Origin: Corylus avellana | Lineage: Eukaryota; Streptophyta; Magnoliopsida; Fagales; Betulaceae | Direction of reading: 5' to 3' | Assembly (NCBI RefSeq): GCF_901000735.1 | Contig: NC_081542.1 | Coordinates: 31,382,111 to 31,446,110 of the forward strand | DNA: 64,000 bases | Shown: positions 12,487-23,967 of the stretch, one piece after another | How positions within the stretch are numbered: the stretch's first letter is position 1 | How the letters are laid out: the number at the start of each line of letters is the position of its first letter | Notes under the pieces: model-generated | Told to the model about the DNA's origin: nothing | Database searches by the model: none | The model's input: only the letters and a program-made list of their open reading frames with translations | Program-made: the position numbers and the translations under genes

Positions 12487-13255
12487 TCAACTTCGGACAC
12501 TCGGATTTATAATGCCCATACTTTTTACAGTAGTAACACTTTACTTTCTTCTTTGACCTGGACTGTGATCGGCCTCTTGATTTACCTTTACCCGAATCCC
12601 TCTCACTAGATCGACCTCTAAAATTAGAAGAATTTTTTGAACGACCCTAAACAAATAAACCCTCTGCTTGATTATCACTACCTTTACTATTCAATCTTGT
12701 CCTCAACTCCATAGAATTCAAAGCAAATTTAAGATCAGCTTAGGAGATAGTATCTCTACCGTACAACATGGAATTAACAAAATTATCAAAAGCATCCAGT
12801 AGTGAACATAACAAAATTAGGGCTTGATCCTCATCATCTACTTTAATATCAATATTTTTCAAATCCAAAATAATTCTATTAAAGTCATCAAGATGATCAC
12901 AAAGAGGCATACCTTCTTTCATCTTGAGGGTATATAACCGTTGCTTCAAATACAATCGGTTAGTAAGGGATTTCTTTATGTACAAGCTCTCCAGCTTCTT
13001 CCAAAGTCCAGCGGCTGTTTCTTCATTGGCAACTTCTCTTAAAACTCCATCTAAAAGAGACTACAAAATTGCACTGTGGGCTTTTTCTTCAAGTTCCTTC
13101 ATTTCCCCCGTTGATGATGTTGATGGCACCTCGCCATCCAAAATCTTCGCCAAGCCCTTGTTGTCGTAACAAAGCTCGCATCTTGATGCGCCCAAGGCTG
13201 AAACTATTCTGACCATCAAACTTCTCTACTTCAAATTTTGCAGTAGCATCCCACA
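12487..13255 (-). pseudogene. Copia gag, degenerate
   Basis: Gag coats the retrotransposon RNA in cytoplasmic particles. The frame begins with the usual copia N-terminus AKFEVEKFDGQNSFSLGRIKM near 13240. The normal ATG-GCT start is disrupted, leaving GGATGCT. The middle (12985-12740) carries LYTLKMKEGMPLCDHLDDFN, typical of copia gag. A zinc knuckle CYYCKKYGHYKSEC (C-x2-C-x4-H-x4-C) lies near 12500-12542. Frames change several times, so no full Gag can be made. Confidence 0.88.
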
Positions 13256-13267
13256 AAATAAATACCC

Positions 13268-13281
13268 GAGCTTTGATACCA
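13268..13281 (-). other. Copia primer-binding site (initiator Met tRNA type)
   Basis: On the minus strand TGGTATCAAAGCTC begins three bases after the 5' LTR end. Plant copia elements usually carry TGGTATCAGAGC here, so there is one mismatch in the core. Confidence 0.9.
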
Positions 13282-13284
13282 GTT

Positions 13285-13906
13285 TGTTGTGACAAATGCA
13301 AATTCCAAGATCACCAAAGAAGTAGAAATGTACAGAATAGAAAAATAACACAACCACACAAGACACCAAGATTTAAGTGGTTTGACTTAACAAGCCTACA
13401 TCCACTGGCGGAAACGATCCAGGAGAAATTCACTAACAAAAGAGTGGAGTACAAAGAGTAGTACGAATAAAACCACTCAAACCCAAAAGCCCCAATACAC
13501 CCCAATCTCACTCAAAAGAGAATTAAATATAAAAGAGAAAATATTCTCTAAATTTCTTTAAGCTTTCCAGCATTCCAAATGTGAGATCAAACTGAAGAAA
13601 AATGGTGAACTTCTTCTCTCTACCGCAGAAGTCTCTCTCTCTCTCTCTCGGCAACTTCAACTCTTCTTTCTCTCAATTTTCTCAACTAAAAGTTGCTGCA
13701 TCTCTTCATGACCGAATGGCTTCAACATTTAACAACAAAGCCATTTTGTCAAAGGTTCTAGAAGAAGCTTAATAAAGAAGGGACAAAATGGACGTGAGAG
13801 AGAGAGAAGCTTAAGTCAAAAGGTCTGGGTGTAAAAGTGACCATAATTGTTTGGGGCCCACGGTGAGGTGAGGTTGAAGAGGAAATGCAAGTCACCTCTT
13901 CTAACA
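13285..13906 (-). repeat. Copia 5' LTR (right on the plus strand)
   Basis: 622 bp, same ends as the other LTR. It is longer mainly through an expanded CT tract near 13640 and a short GTGAG duplication near 13865. Confidence 0.95.
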
Positions 13907-15115
13907 AAAGCTGTTTCTCATTCTTTCTTGTAAAAGCTTTGCCAAATGCCTTCCAATCCAAGTTCTGGAATTGGTTCCTGGACGTAGTCAGATTTTGCTT
14001 TGAAACGGGATCTTGTAGGAGAAGTTCTGTTGAGCAAAACATCCAAGGATTCGTCACTTGGGAATCCTTCAAAGTAGAGGATAGATTCAATCCAACTTTT
14101 TTCAATACAATCTTCTCTCATCAAACCCAGCTCAGGGAAGCTCTCTTGCATCATTGGAAGGAGTTTGTCAATCACTCCAAGATACAAGGAAATGAATGAA
14201 GCTTGGATGGTCCTCTTCCCTTCTTGGCTGGAATTGACACTTGTTAAGCTGACGCGGATGAACAAGTCTTCGTGAAGCTTGGCTGCAACATATTGCCAAC
14301 GGTGAACAAGCTTGGTGGCATTTTGTTCCAAGTTCCAATTAACTGTGAAAACTGTCACAGTTGATGGAACAGGAACTAGCTTGATTTTCCAGGCAATAAT
14401 GATTCCAGAGCTCGCCCCTCCTCCTCCTCGAATCGCCCAAAACGGATCCTCTCCCATAGATTCTCTGTCAAGGATTCTACCCTTAGCATCAATCAATTGT
14501 GCGTCGATAATATTGTCAGCAGCAAGCCCATATTTGCGCATCAATGTGCTGTACCGTCCACCGCTGAAGTGTCCACCAACGCCCAGAGTTGTGGCAAGTC
14601 CTCCCGGAAAGCCAAGAGTTCTACTTTTCTCGGCGATCCTGTAATAAACTTCACCGGTTGTTGCACCAGCTTCAACCCACGCCGTGCTATTCTCTGCATC
14701 AACACTAATTGATCGAAGATCAATCCGATGAATTATGACAAAGGGCACATCTGAAACTTAAGAAAGACCCTCATAATCGTGACCACCACTTCGAACTCTT
14801 ATTTGTGTGCCATGTGTTTGTGAACTATTGATGGCTGCTTGGATGTGGGAGACATGCGTTGGTGTAACAATGACAAGAGGTTTTGGGGTTGCGGGTGTTG
14901 AGAATCTGGGGTTTTGTATGGAGAATTGTAAGATGGATGAATATGAGGAGTTGGATGGGGTGTAAATGACTTTAGAAGTTGAGCTCGAGTTTTAAGAACG
15001 AAGGGTCATGCACTGATCGAAGAAAGTTTTCGTAAGTGTGAGCAGAAGTTGCCCATGAAAATGAGAGAAGGAGAGCCAAGGCAAATGGAAACACAGATGA
15101 GCCAACATGCTTCAT
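13907..15115 (-). pseudogene. BBE-like copy A, N-terminal and central part
   Basis: The start codon at 15115-15113 opens a hydrophobic signal peptide (SSVFPFALALLLSFSWA). Near 15015 a 4-bp insertion shifts the frame. The FAD domain then follows with RSGGHDYEG, including the histidine that covalently binds FAD, and the PCMH-type segment up to [12 protein letters not shown] at 14758-14760 replaces a Tyr codon after EGLS, and TGA at 13918-13920 follows FYKKE. At the position of the second FAD-linking residue this copy has Ala ([10 protein letters not shown]) instead of Cys. The third residue after it is Leu. AAAGC at 13907-13911 is the copia target duplication. It was a secreted BBE-like oxidoreductase gene of the usual single-exon form and is now dead for at least four reasons. 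Confidence 0.93.
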
Positions 15116-15186
15116 TTTCGTTTGTGTTTATAAGAGTTTCCTTGTTTGTAATGTTTTGGAGATGGCTTGTTAAATAGACTGAAAAA

Positions 15187-15259
15187 TTGAACGTTGGGGA
15201 TGGTAAAAGCTTCTACTTGTTTGTGGGAAAGGAAAAAGGAAGTATATATATACACAATC

Positions 15260-15311
<52 letters not shown>

Positions 15312-16334
15312 TTATATTAGTATTGTCATTTTATATATTTTTTTATCTTTATTTTCATGCTTATGTTCTTCCATTTTGTTTTTGTCCCTTATATTTTTTT
15401 TTTCTATTTTTTTCTTCGTTTACTTTCTATTTATATCAATCAATTCCGGAAAAAGGAGAGAGATAGAGAGATTCTATAAGAGTTTCTACTCGTTATTTCT
15501 CAATAAAAATTATACTACTGTAATTTTCTTTCTTTATATTTTTTTTTCCTATAGCAGTTCTTTTCAATTTTTCAATCATTGTTTCTCAATGAAAAATTAT
15601 ACGACAGTTTTTTTTTTTTTCTAGAATAGTTATTTTCAATTATATTAATATTTTCGTCTTTTTCATTTTTTTATCTTTGTTTCCAGTGCTCATGTTCTTC
15701 CATTTTTTTTTTTTTTACTTTTTTTTTTTTTCTAATTTATAATTATTTTTTATTCAAATGATTACTTTTCTTTTTAAATTTTACATTGAATTCATGAAAT
15801 AATAGTGAGAAGTTTCTTTTCGTCGAAACTCAATTTTTCCAATATATTTCACACTCAATTTTCCGATCGTAGATTTTTTTTTTTTGTTTTCTATGTCTTA
15901 AAATTAGTTTCATTTACTTTTATATAAGTGAAGGATGGTTGGAAAAAAAAAAAAAAAAAATCTATTTGACAAAACCTTTTCTAATATTTGTGGATTTCAT
16001 TGGAACTGAGAAAAATATAGAAAAAAGAGTTCTTTTTTATTATATTAGTATTTTTCATTGGTTTACATTTTTCTTTTTGTCCTTAATTTCTATTCTAATT
16101 TATATATTATTTTTCATTCAAATTTTATTATTTTTATTTAATACAAGTTACAAATTTTCTTTTGTAAATTTAATTGACTTTTGTTGTTCATTTTTGTTTT
16201 TGGTTGATCCAATATTCCTGCCACTGTTTTTTATCTCTTTCTTTTTTAAAAGAAAAATTAACTGCCAACATTCTTTTGTTTACAAAATTAGTAAACATAA
16301 TTGTAATCATATATCAACATGCTCATTTATTTTA
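15187..16334. repeat. AT-rich low-complexity spacer with (TA)n
   Basis: TA dinucleotides fill about 15263-15307, with a shorter TA run just before. The rest is T-rich or A-rich homopolymer sequence. The open frames across it (for example 15187-15624) are rich in Tyr, Ile and Phe because of composition and are not genes. Confidence 0.85.
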
Positions 16335-16636
16335 GGGTAAACTTCACTTTGGCCTCCTGAACTTCCACTCGATTTTACAAACCCCCCTAAACTTTCAAAT
16401 ATCTCATTTTAAACCCCTAAACTTTCAATTACTCTCAATGTGGACCCCTCCGCCAGATTTTAAATGTTACATGACGTTTATACCCTTGACTTTTGTATAA
16501 AATTTCAACTTCCAAAACGTTTTTTTATTTTAAAAAAATGAAAATCAAGGACAATTTGGTCTTTTTTTGTATTGTTAACGGCGGGGGGGTTTATAAAATC
16601 GGGTGGAAGTTCATGAGGCCAAAGTGAAATTTCCCC
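16335..16636. mobile_element. MULE-type MITE, 302 bp
   Basis: Terminal inverted repeats of more than 50 bp: the left end GGGTAAACTTCACTTTGGCC pairs with the right end, which reads GGGGAAATTTCACTTTGGCC in reverse complement. The 9-bp duplication TTTATTTTA flanks it at 16326-16334 and 16637-16645. Long TIRs with a 9-bp duplication point to the Mutator-like superfamily. No coding capacity. Confidence 0.85.
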
Positions 16637-16645
16637 TTTATTTTA

Positions 16646-17497
16646 GAACACTTCTTTATTTTTGTCAGTGGTATCATTGTTGGAATATAATGAACTTTCA
16701 GGAGTTGAACTTCCTCCTCACAAACAACTTTTTTGAGAAGTAGTATCATTGTTGGAATATAATGATTAATCAATCATTTTCTATATTTGATTAATCTAGG
16801 TTTTTATTATGAATTTTTTTTTCCTTTATATTTCATTTTAAACTAGATATATGGGAACAAATATTTAACACGTTTCAATTTATAAGAACTAAAATTTATG
16901 AATTTTTAAATTTATTGGATATGTGGGTTTATGCTATTAAATAAAACTATGGTTTAAAATGATCTTATGAACATTTGTCATTTTTGGTAGCTAATTTGTT
17001 AATTAAGAGATGGATATAAAATTTGTTGTTGATAATCTTTAAAAGACTTTTTGACTTAATTATAAAAACAAAAAAACAAAAAACCCGGTGCGTAGTGCGG
17101 GTTCTAAGCTAGTGGTCTTAAATCTTGAGTTGTTCGCAGTCGATAATCAAATTAAACATTCCATTTGCGAAGACTTTGGTTATATATTAATCTTGATGAT
17201 TTATGTTATTCATGCAAAGTTGAAGGCTTTGGGTTAATGTGTAGGTATTATGCACTAAACAGACTTTGGGAGTTATTTATTTATTTTTTTAAATAATGTT
17301 GATGGGAAATATTAATTGCAACTCTTGAGACTTCTTATGATATGAATTCAAAATTCTAAGAGAATTTTGTACTCATATGTGAAGTGAAAGTCACCTTCAT
17401 ACATTGATGAGTGAGACCTTTGTTATGGTCAACATTTTTAGTGAGTTAGGTGATCACATGTAGCATTGTGAGAGCTTTTCTCCAAAAGCAATCCAAG
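16646..17497. other. No gene seen; AT-rich, contains the Helitron-like end at 17084-17112
   Basis: Repeated short phrases such as TAGTATCATTGTTGGAATATAATGA (about 16670 and 16741) are present, but I see no open frame with recognisable content. Confidence 0.5.
17084..17112 (+). mobile_element. Probable Helitron 3' terminus
   Basis: An imperfect GC-rich hairpin CCCGGTGCGTAGTGCGGG stands alone in A-rich sequence. After a short spacer comes CTAG, then T. Plant Helitrons end in a hairpin plus CTRR and insert before T. No 5' TC end could be assigned upstream, so element length is unknown. Confidence 0.45.
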
Positions 17498-18489
17498 TCA
17501 TTTTCTTAAAAACAATAGGAAAGCTCCCCATGGTGATGAACTAAGGCGAACGAATCCCTTGTCCAACAACTCCTGTAGCTGGTCCTTTAGCTCCACCGGC
17601 ACCATCCTATATGATGCCTTTGATATAGGATTGGTACTCTGAACACACTCGATTCTGAATTTGACTTCCCTATAGGGTGGCAATCCAACATAGTCTACTG
17701 AAAAGACGTTTGGAAAGTCCCGCATCACAAGGATACCTTGCAGATCCTTCCTCCTTCATGGGTCCAACAACAAATGCCAAGAATGCTTGACTTCTACCCA
17801 AAATAAGCTTCCAAGCTCGACCAGTCCATATGGTGGGAGGTAGAGACCTCACCTGTGACCTAACAAACGTGACTCCTCCTTCTCTCTAGGGTCTAAGTGT
17901 AACATACTTATCAGTGCAATCAATGACCACAAAATGCTTAGTCAGCCAATACATCCCGAGGATGACGTCATAACTATTCATAGCAAGAAGACTACTAGGT
18001 TTTCGGGAAGGACCCTTCCACATATGCTCACGGGACATCCACAAACTACACGCTTACACACTATAATTTTCCTTACTAGAGTGTCTACAGCAAGACTGAT
18101 TCCTAGAGTTCTTAATACAACTCTAGATAGCTTTACAACTATGCTTGAAACAAAAGTATAGGTAGCGCCTGAATCAAACAAAACTGATGCTTCAAATCCA
18201 AGAATAAGTATGGTACTTGTTACCACTTCTTATCCCTCGACTATTTTTCCAAGAATGAGCGAATAAACTCGTGCTGGCGCCAAAGGCCTCTCGGTGTTCC
18301 CTAGCTAAGGGACCTCCTTCCTAGTGCAGTCTTTGCTGAAATGGTCGAACTGGCCACACAAATAACATGTCCCAACACCATCCTATGGAGTTCCCAATGA
18401 ACCTTATTGCACTTCCAGCACAACTCCGGTGTTTGACTTCTCTGATGTTGCTAAGGTTTAGCTCGACGGGCAATTGGGGCATGCCCTTA
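17498..18489 (-). pseudogene. Ty3/gypsy polyprotein fragment: zinc knuckle, protease, start of RT
   Basis: On the minus strand CYLCGQFDHFSKDC (C-x2-C-x4-H-x4-C) lies near 18320-18375. It is preceded by a second Cys/His motif (CWKCNKVHWELHR) near 18420. The retropepsin core VLFDSGATYTFVS lies near 18190 and marks an aspartic protease of the gypsy type. At 17728-17498 is the N-terminus of reverse transcriptase ([43 protein letters not shown]). The sequence stops there: the palm domain with YxDD, RNase H and integrase are absent. Frames shift between blocks. The gag start lies beyond the solo LTR at 18490-20476. Confidence 0.88.
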
Positions 18490-20476
18490 TTTAAGTAATG
18501 CCCCCAAAATTAGCCTTGGTTAACCTGGCAGGGTTACTGGCAATTACCCCAAGTAAACCAACTTGTGGCTAAATGAGGAATTGCCCCTCCTAGCATTACC
18601 AGAGTTAATACATAGGAATGTGATATAAATCTGAGAAAACTATTAAATCATGAAATGGACAAATATATTCCTTGAAATTAAGACATGGAGCAACTAATAG
18701 TAATACTTAAACAAACCCTATAACCTTTAAAACAAGTCTGTAGTGGTAGCCGTACCACCCCTGGGTTCTAGCAACAGATTTCCTAGAAAGGTAATAATAG
18801 CGTAAGTCTAACGACTTAGTAAGTAAACTTCACAATTAGGTATGACATGAGCCCATTTAAGAAGAAATAAACATGCAATTTTGGTAAACATTAAAAAGGG
18901 GAGTTGTCTCCGTTAATACACCATAAAAGTATAGTTTGGTTAATAAAAGAGTGGTGTACTCCCGACGGCAATCGCCTAAGTATTTTAATGTAGAAAAGGT
19001 AATGCTTTTATAGGTTATAACTCTCATATATGGTCAACTCGAGATATTATCCCTTATTAGCAGGGTTGGCGCCATCTTGAGGGACCTGTAATATAATGCT
19101 AGTGCCCTGGCCATTACATGCTACCGTACATAACACTAGTGGCACAACCGAGTCTAACCTCGAGTGCCCACACCGCCAATGATGTCTGTCCCATAGTGAC
19201 TGCCCATTAAGGCTATGCAGGCCACGAAACAACCATTGGATCCAAGGCCCATATATCACACACACATTTGACCATAGAATGAAGTCTATATAGTAAGCCC
19301 ATGGCCATTATACCGCACGTACCGGTGCACCATGTTATACTTATTAATCAGTTAATAAAGCAGTTACCAAGTAGTTACAAAATGTAGACATGCTCATATC
19401 ATACTCGTGGTCAATCAACTGACATATCCAATGTTTTTAAGGAAAAAGGTTCGTAAGTGTTTACTTACATCGCACGCTCACGTGAGTCATCTGACATTGC
19501 TAAATCCTGCTATAACGGAATATAACACACCATTATACATAGTACTAGAGCATCCTTACGAATAAGATACTCGGTTAACCTAATGTAAAGGGTTGCTGAG
19601 GCCTAAATTGCACAAATGGGGCTAAGGCGAATGTCTGACCTCCTGACCGTACGTCCGGGCTCGAGAGCGTACGTTCGGTCAGTGAGTAGGCATTCCGGTC
19701 AAATGCTCCAACTACGTTTCAGGTTTTCTATAAAACTTATAGGCTATCATTTCTCTTTCTACGCTATTGAATAAACACATGCAACGTAAGAAAACTCAAT
19801 CATCATGCAGTATAAGGGATCAAAGGCTCTTTTAAACTCTTTTTGAAAACGTTCTAGGCTTTGTAAAAAATGATGCAAGAACTCTAACATGGTGCCTCTA
19901 AAACTTAAAACAGTACAGAGACAACATTAAAAACATAGAAATGGGCAAGGGTTACCTTGGGAAAAATGGCAAGAACTCAAGCTCTCCTCCTTTCTCTCTC
20001 AAAACTCACAAAGCACTCATATAGGGTGGTTACAGAGAGCCTAGGGGCGAAAATGTTGGCTTCAAATGGGTGGTTGGGATTGGTATTTATAGGCCAGAAA
20101 AGCTAAGGGCGCTACCAACTCCTCTGAAAAGCAGCGGACGTCTGGTACTATTGGGGTGTACGTCCGGTACTATTTATTTAACGATCCAAAGGGTGCATCA
20201 TATGTATAGCCATTAACTAGTAGTAAACCGAAAAGTTGCATACGTACGGTGGTCCCCCATCGTACGTCCTCACTAGAGACAAAGGTGTACATCCGGCAAC
20301 CCTAGCATACATACGGTCAGGAAGGATTAAGCTTGGGCTTATGCTCTCAAATGAATTTAGCACTTTTTAGGCTATAAGTGTGGACTTAGGTCCTTTGTTA
20401 TAAAATCGAGTTTTACATAAATTCTTTAGTCGTTCTTTGTTGAAAATATTTTAATAAAAACAATTGGGGTATTACA
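18490..20476 (-). repeat. Solo LTR of a gypsy-type element
   Basis: About 1987 bp with inverted ends: GTAATGCCCCCAA on the left and TTGGGGTATTACA on the right. This is the TGTAATACCCC...TTACA pattern common in plant gypsy LTRs. CCTTA flanks it at 18485-18489 and 20477-20481, a 5-bp target duplication, although the left terminal bases look altered. It lies inside an older gypsy gag, whose parts resume on both sides. There is no coding region; the minus frame at 19047-19265 is in the LTR. Related sequence occurs at 1570-3200. Confidence 0.75.
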
Positions 20477-20760
20477 CCTTATGGTCGGTGGGGTAGATAA
20501 GTTCCTACGGCCATTCTCTTAACTCGGTCAGTTCCCTCGGATGATGATCAAGGTATATAAGTCCTCTTCTAGTCTGTGAATGCCACCATATTCTCCTTCA
20601 AACTCTCTTCGTAGATTGAAGCACGATACTCCAAGTGAGAAAAGTTGCGAATGTCAAAACATGTCATCATGGTCCGGATACGTGAGTTCAAGCCCCTTTC
20701 AAACTTTTTCATCTTCTTCTCCTCATCTGGGATGAGGTACAAGGCAAACCTTGACAATTG
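20477..20760 (-). pseudogene. Ty3/gypsy gag fragment upstream of the solo LTR
   Basis: The frame at 20757-20569 reads SRFALYLIPDEEKKMKKFERG followed by LNSRIRT, the core of the plant Retrotrans_gag domain. Downstream frames lead to a Ser/Arg-rich linker cut by the solo LTR, and the zinc knuckle continues at about 18430. The 5' LTR of this older element is not recognisable. Confidence 0.8.
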
Positions 20761-20767
20761 AATGAAT

Positions 20768-22331
20768 CTCGCGTGATGTAGGACGATATTTACCTATATT
20801 TTTTGTAAAAGCGAAAATAGGCATAATATCAAAAATAATATTGCAATAGCGCCACTTGATCAGAATTTTATCCATTCTCAGACAATGAAAGTACAAAAAG
20901 AAAGATTGTCATGATTCCCGCTGATTGTCAATTTTATACCAGGATTTTATTTTTATTTTCTTAGAACTTTATTTCCTTTCCTTAATAGGGTTAGACTTGC
21001 TTTAATTATTTTTCTTTTCTTTATTAGGATTAGGTTTACTATTGCTACTAGGATTATGTTTACTTTCTCTACAAGTATTTCTCTCTATAAATAGGTAAGC
21101 TTATAATGTATGATAGAACACGAGAATCGTGTTCTACCCTCAATTCAAATCCATAAGCGATTTATATACCCAAAGCAAACACATAAGCTGTTTATATAAG
21201 GAAAATAAATAGCTATGCTTAAGATTAAACCAACATAACAATAAATAGCATTCACACAACCACAACACAAGATTTGTTGATGAAGTGGAAAACTATTTGA
21301 ACCAATCAAAGGGAAAAACAACTCTGGGACAACCAAAGTTGAAAAATCACTATTTGAAAATTCAGAATTACAGACTAGACGATACTCACTCCTTGTAGGA
21401 CCTCTAGACTTAGTAAGAACAACAAGTTTCCCAGCTTGTCTCCATCCTAACCATCTTCATGGAGTGCAACTCCTTACCGACCGTTCTGTAGACTTCTTTG
21501 CGGTTGCATGATGTGCATTGCGTGGTTTGAAATAAGAAAAAAACCCCAAGTAAGCAAGAAGGCACAAAGCTTCTTAGGCAGCCTTACTTGGTACAAATAA
21601 CAGTGAACCATATCATTTCCATGAGTGATAGTAGCAACCCTTTCATCACTGGGAACCTCCAAACTCAGAAGAGTGTAAATGGAAATTGAGAGGGTCAAAG
21701 AGTTCTGAAAATAAGACAGGTATTTATAGATCTGTAATTTTATTTCTTTCCGTCTTAGTGGGGATTATCTTCCGTTATGACGGGAAAGAAGCCCAAATCT
21801 GATATTTTGAATTATTCTCGTCATAACGGGATTTAATCATCGTTAAGACGTAAAGAGTAAAAAGTAGATCTGAATATCTGTCACGAGCCCGTCATGACGA
21901 GATTTCTGACAAGGAAACAGTAACTTCCTATTACTTGTCCTGTCCTGAAGCAATTCGTGACGAGGAAATAGAAACTTCAGCCTCAATCCTGTTACATCCC
22001 TGTTCTGACGCAACTCGTGACGGGAAATCAACAAAAAACCAGTTAGGATATGTTAACCATAACTCTTTCACCCAAGCTTAAAATGATGCAAAATCAATAG
22101 TTCTGGAAAGACCGTTTCTTGATCTACAACTTTGTCTCTAATGAGCTTCTTCAAATTCTGGCATTTGCTAGGTCAAAAACTACTCTCAAAGTTTTGCAGA
22201 AATCAACTGCATTATGACAAGAATTTAGCTCCGTTAGGATGGGAATTGGGCAGTAACATGCTGCCAGCGCGTTAGGAGGTGCATCATGATGCCCAAGCGA
22301 TGGGAAAAACATTCCCAAGTGATTAAAATAT
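20768..22331. other. No gene; possible LTR remains and CGTCATGACG-like repeats
   Basis: I see no convincing coding region. CTATAAATA occurs on the plus strand near 21085 and again on the minus strand near 21720, as in LTR promoters. Between 21750 and 22030 the motifs CCGTTATGACGGG, TCGTCATAACGGG, CCCGTCATGACGAG and TCGTGACG repeat six or more times. Minus frames at 21145-21336 and 21474-21698 have no known motif. Confidence 0.4.
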
Positions 22332-22954
22332 AATTCACCGTTTAATAGTTGTAGGTTACGAATTGTTTCTCAAGGCACATTACATAAATTAGTTTCATAA
22401 CAATTTACTTACTAAGTTATGGACTTACATAATTATTTCTTTTCCACGGTAAAATACCTTAGTATTTTGCAGATTAATTTAAAGTTTGCTAGGTTGTAGA
22501 GTGAGAAATTTGGTAGAATGAAGATGTCAAGGGAATGGCTCCAATTGTCTGGTTTGCTTACATAAATGATAGTTGTTAACATTATAGAAATGTCTGTTTG
22601 GAGTATCTAAGTCTATAATTGATGATACATAGTGCAGTGCAATGATTTATTTTTGTTGACTGAGATCATTTATTTCCGCTTTCCACATGTTCATATTCTG
22701 ATAAGTTAATTGATTTGAGAGCAATACCATTAGTCAGTTATGAGTTAATTGGTTTGGAAAAATTGCTAAGTATCAGTCCAAGTTAATCCAAATGCGTTAT
22801 ATTCCCATCAACGATGACTATGCATGACATCCCGTGCACGGAAAAAACTAAGTTTAGATGCATCATTCATATTGGTTATAAGCATGAAGATTACACAACT
22901 AAGTTTCAGTGTACCAAGAAACTAGTTTAATAAATAGTACTTTATAATATGCAT
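22332..22954. repeat. Segment duplicated from the 3' flank of BBE copy A
   Basis: 22332-22617 matches 7690-7960 closely (for example AATAGTTGTAGGTTAC and GATAGTTG(T)TAACATTATAG). After an unrelated 230 bp, the block CATTCATATTGGTTATAAGC near 22863 matches 7965-7985. BBE fragment C follows in the same order as in copy A, so this is a segmental duplication later disrupted by insertions. Confidence 0.8.
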
Positions 22955-23707
22955 GGAAAATACATTTTATCACCCTGAACTATCCACCAATTTGTACTTT
23001 CACCTCCAATGTTTAAAACGTGACACTTGACCGCCCCAAACTATCAAATTGTTGCAATTCGACCATTCTGACTTTTTTTCTCCAAAAATGCCCCCATCCC
23101 AAGTTAAAATATATATATATATATTATTTTAAAAAATCTAAAAAAAAAAGAAGAAGAAATATGTGGGGTGGCCGAACCACCCTATAAGGGGTGGCCTGCC
23201 ACCCCGTTTGGCCTTGAGGTGGTTCGGCCACCCCCAGGCCAGCCGTCTAGGGGTTGCCGAACTACCCCCAGGGCCCAAGGGGGTGGTTCGACCGCCCCTT
23301 AGGCCAAACCCTCAAAAAAACATTTGAGGGTTTGGCCCTAGGGGGTGGTCAAACCACCCCCTTGGGCCTTGCGTGTGGTTTGGTCACCCTCAGGTGGCCG
23401 GTCTAGGGGTGGCCGAACCCACCCCAGAGGCCACCCTTGGCCAAATGGGGTGGCCGGCCACCCCCTATGGGGTGGTTCAGCCACCCCAGCATATTTCTTC
23501 TTTTCTTTTCTTTTTTTTGGATTTTTTTTTTTAAAAATAAAATATGTGATGGGGGCATTTTGGAAAAAAAAAAAAAAAAAAAAAAAAGTTAGAATGGTCG
23601 AATTGCATCAATTTGAAAGTTTGGGGGGGTCAATTGTCACGTTTTAAACATTTGGAATAAAAGTGTAAATGGGTGGATAGTTCAGGGGGTTAAAATGTAT
23701 TTTCCCC
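22955..23707. mobile_element. MULE-type MITE with GC-rich interior, 753 bp
   Basis: Inverted arms of about 150 bp: the left begins GGAAAATACATTTTATCACC, and the right in reverse complement begins GGGGAAAATACATTTTAACC. The direct repeat TAATATGCAT (22945-22954 and 23708-23717) is a 9- to 10-bp duplication as for Mutator-like elements. The interior (23160-23490) is unusually GC-rich, with many GGGGTGGCC/GGCCACCCC inverted copies. The plus frame at 23345-23647 lies in this composition and is not a gene. Confidence 0.88.
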
Positions 23708-23727
23708 TAATATGCATGAGTTGCAGA

Positions 23728-23884
23728 TTCTAAAATTTCACTCATTCTGCCCCCATACAGATTCAAGACCATTAAAGCTGTTTCTCCCTCTTTCTCGTAA
23801 AACCTTTGCCAACTTCCAACCCAAGTTCTGGAATTGGTTCCTGGACATAGTCAGATTTTGCTTTGAAAAGGGATCTTATGGGAT
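23728..23884 (-). pseudogene. BBE-like fragment C (about 155 bp)
   Basis: The sequence matches copy A on both sides of its copia insertion. TTTCACTCATTCTGCCCCC near 23738 corresponds to 8516-8534, CATTAAAGCTGTTTCTC near 23770 spans the insertion point, and TTCTGGAATTGGTTCCTGGAC near 23827 corresponds to about 13963-13983. It thus holds the uninterrupted target. It covers only the stretch before YGGRMSE and cannot encode a protein. Confidence 0.9.
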
Positions 23885-23967
23885 TGTGTAGCAATCAAAT
23901 GGAGAAAACCTTAGGAAGCTATGATTTGGTTAACTTCCCAACATCAGAGTAGTTCATTCATATATAT

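Larger units (their letters stand above)
8559..13906 (-). mobile_element. Ty1/copia LTR retrotransposon inserted in BBE copy A
   Basis: The element has LTRs of 611 bp (8559-9169) and 622 bp (13285-13906), both starting TGTTGTGACAAATG and ending TTCTAACA on the plus strand. It is bounded by a 5-bp target duplication AAAGC (8554-8558 and 13907-13911). I counted about 23 substitutions between the LTRs by eye, roughly 96 percent identity. On the minus strand the primer site TGGTATCAAAGCTC (13268-13281), complementary to initiator Met tRNA, follows the 5' LTR, and a purine tract GGTGGAGA precedes the 3' LTR near 9180. The domain order gag, protease, integrase, reverse transcriptase, RNase H is that of Ty1/copia. 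Stops and frameshifts in gag and pol make it non-autonomous today. Confidence 0.97.

Noticed and set aside
15187..16340. Long hydrophobic plus open frames that look like membrane proteins
   Set aside because: T-rich sequence translates to Phe/Leu/Ile/Tyr; there is no motif, no intron signal, and TA repeats lie within.
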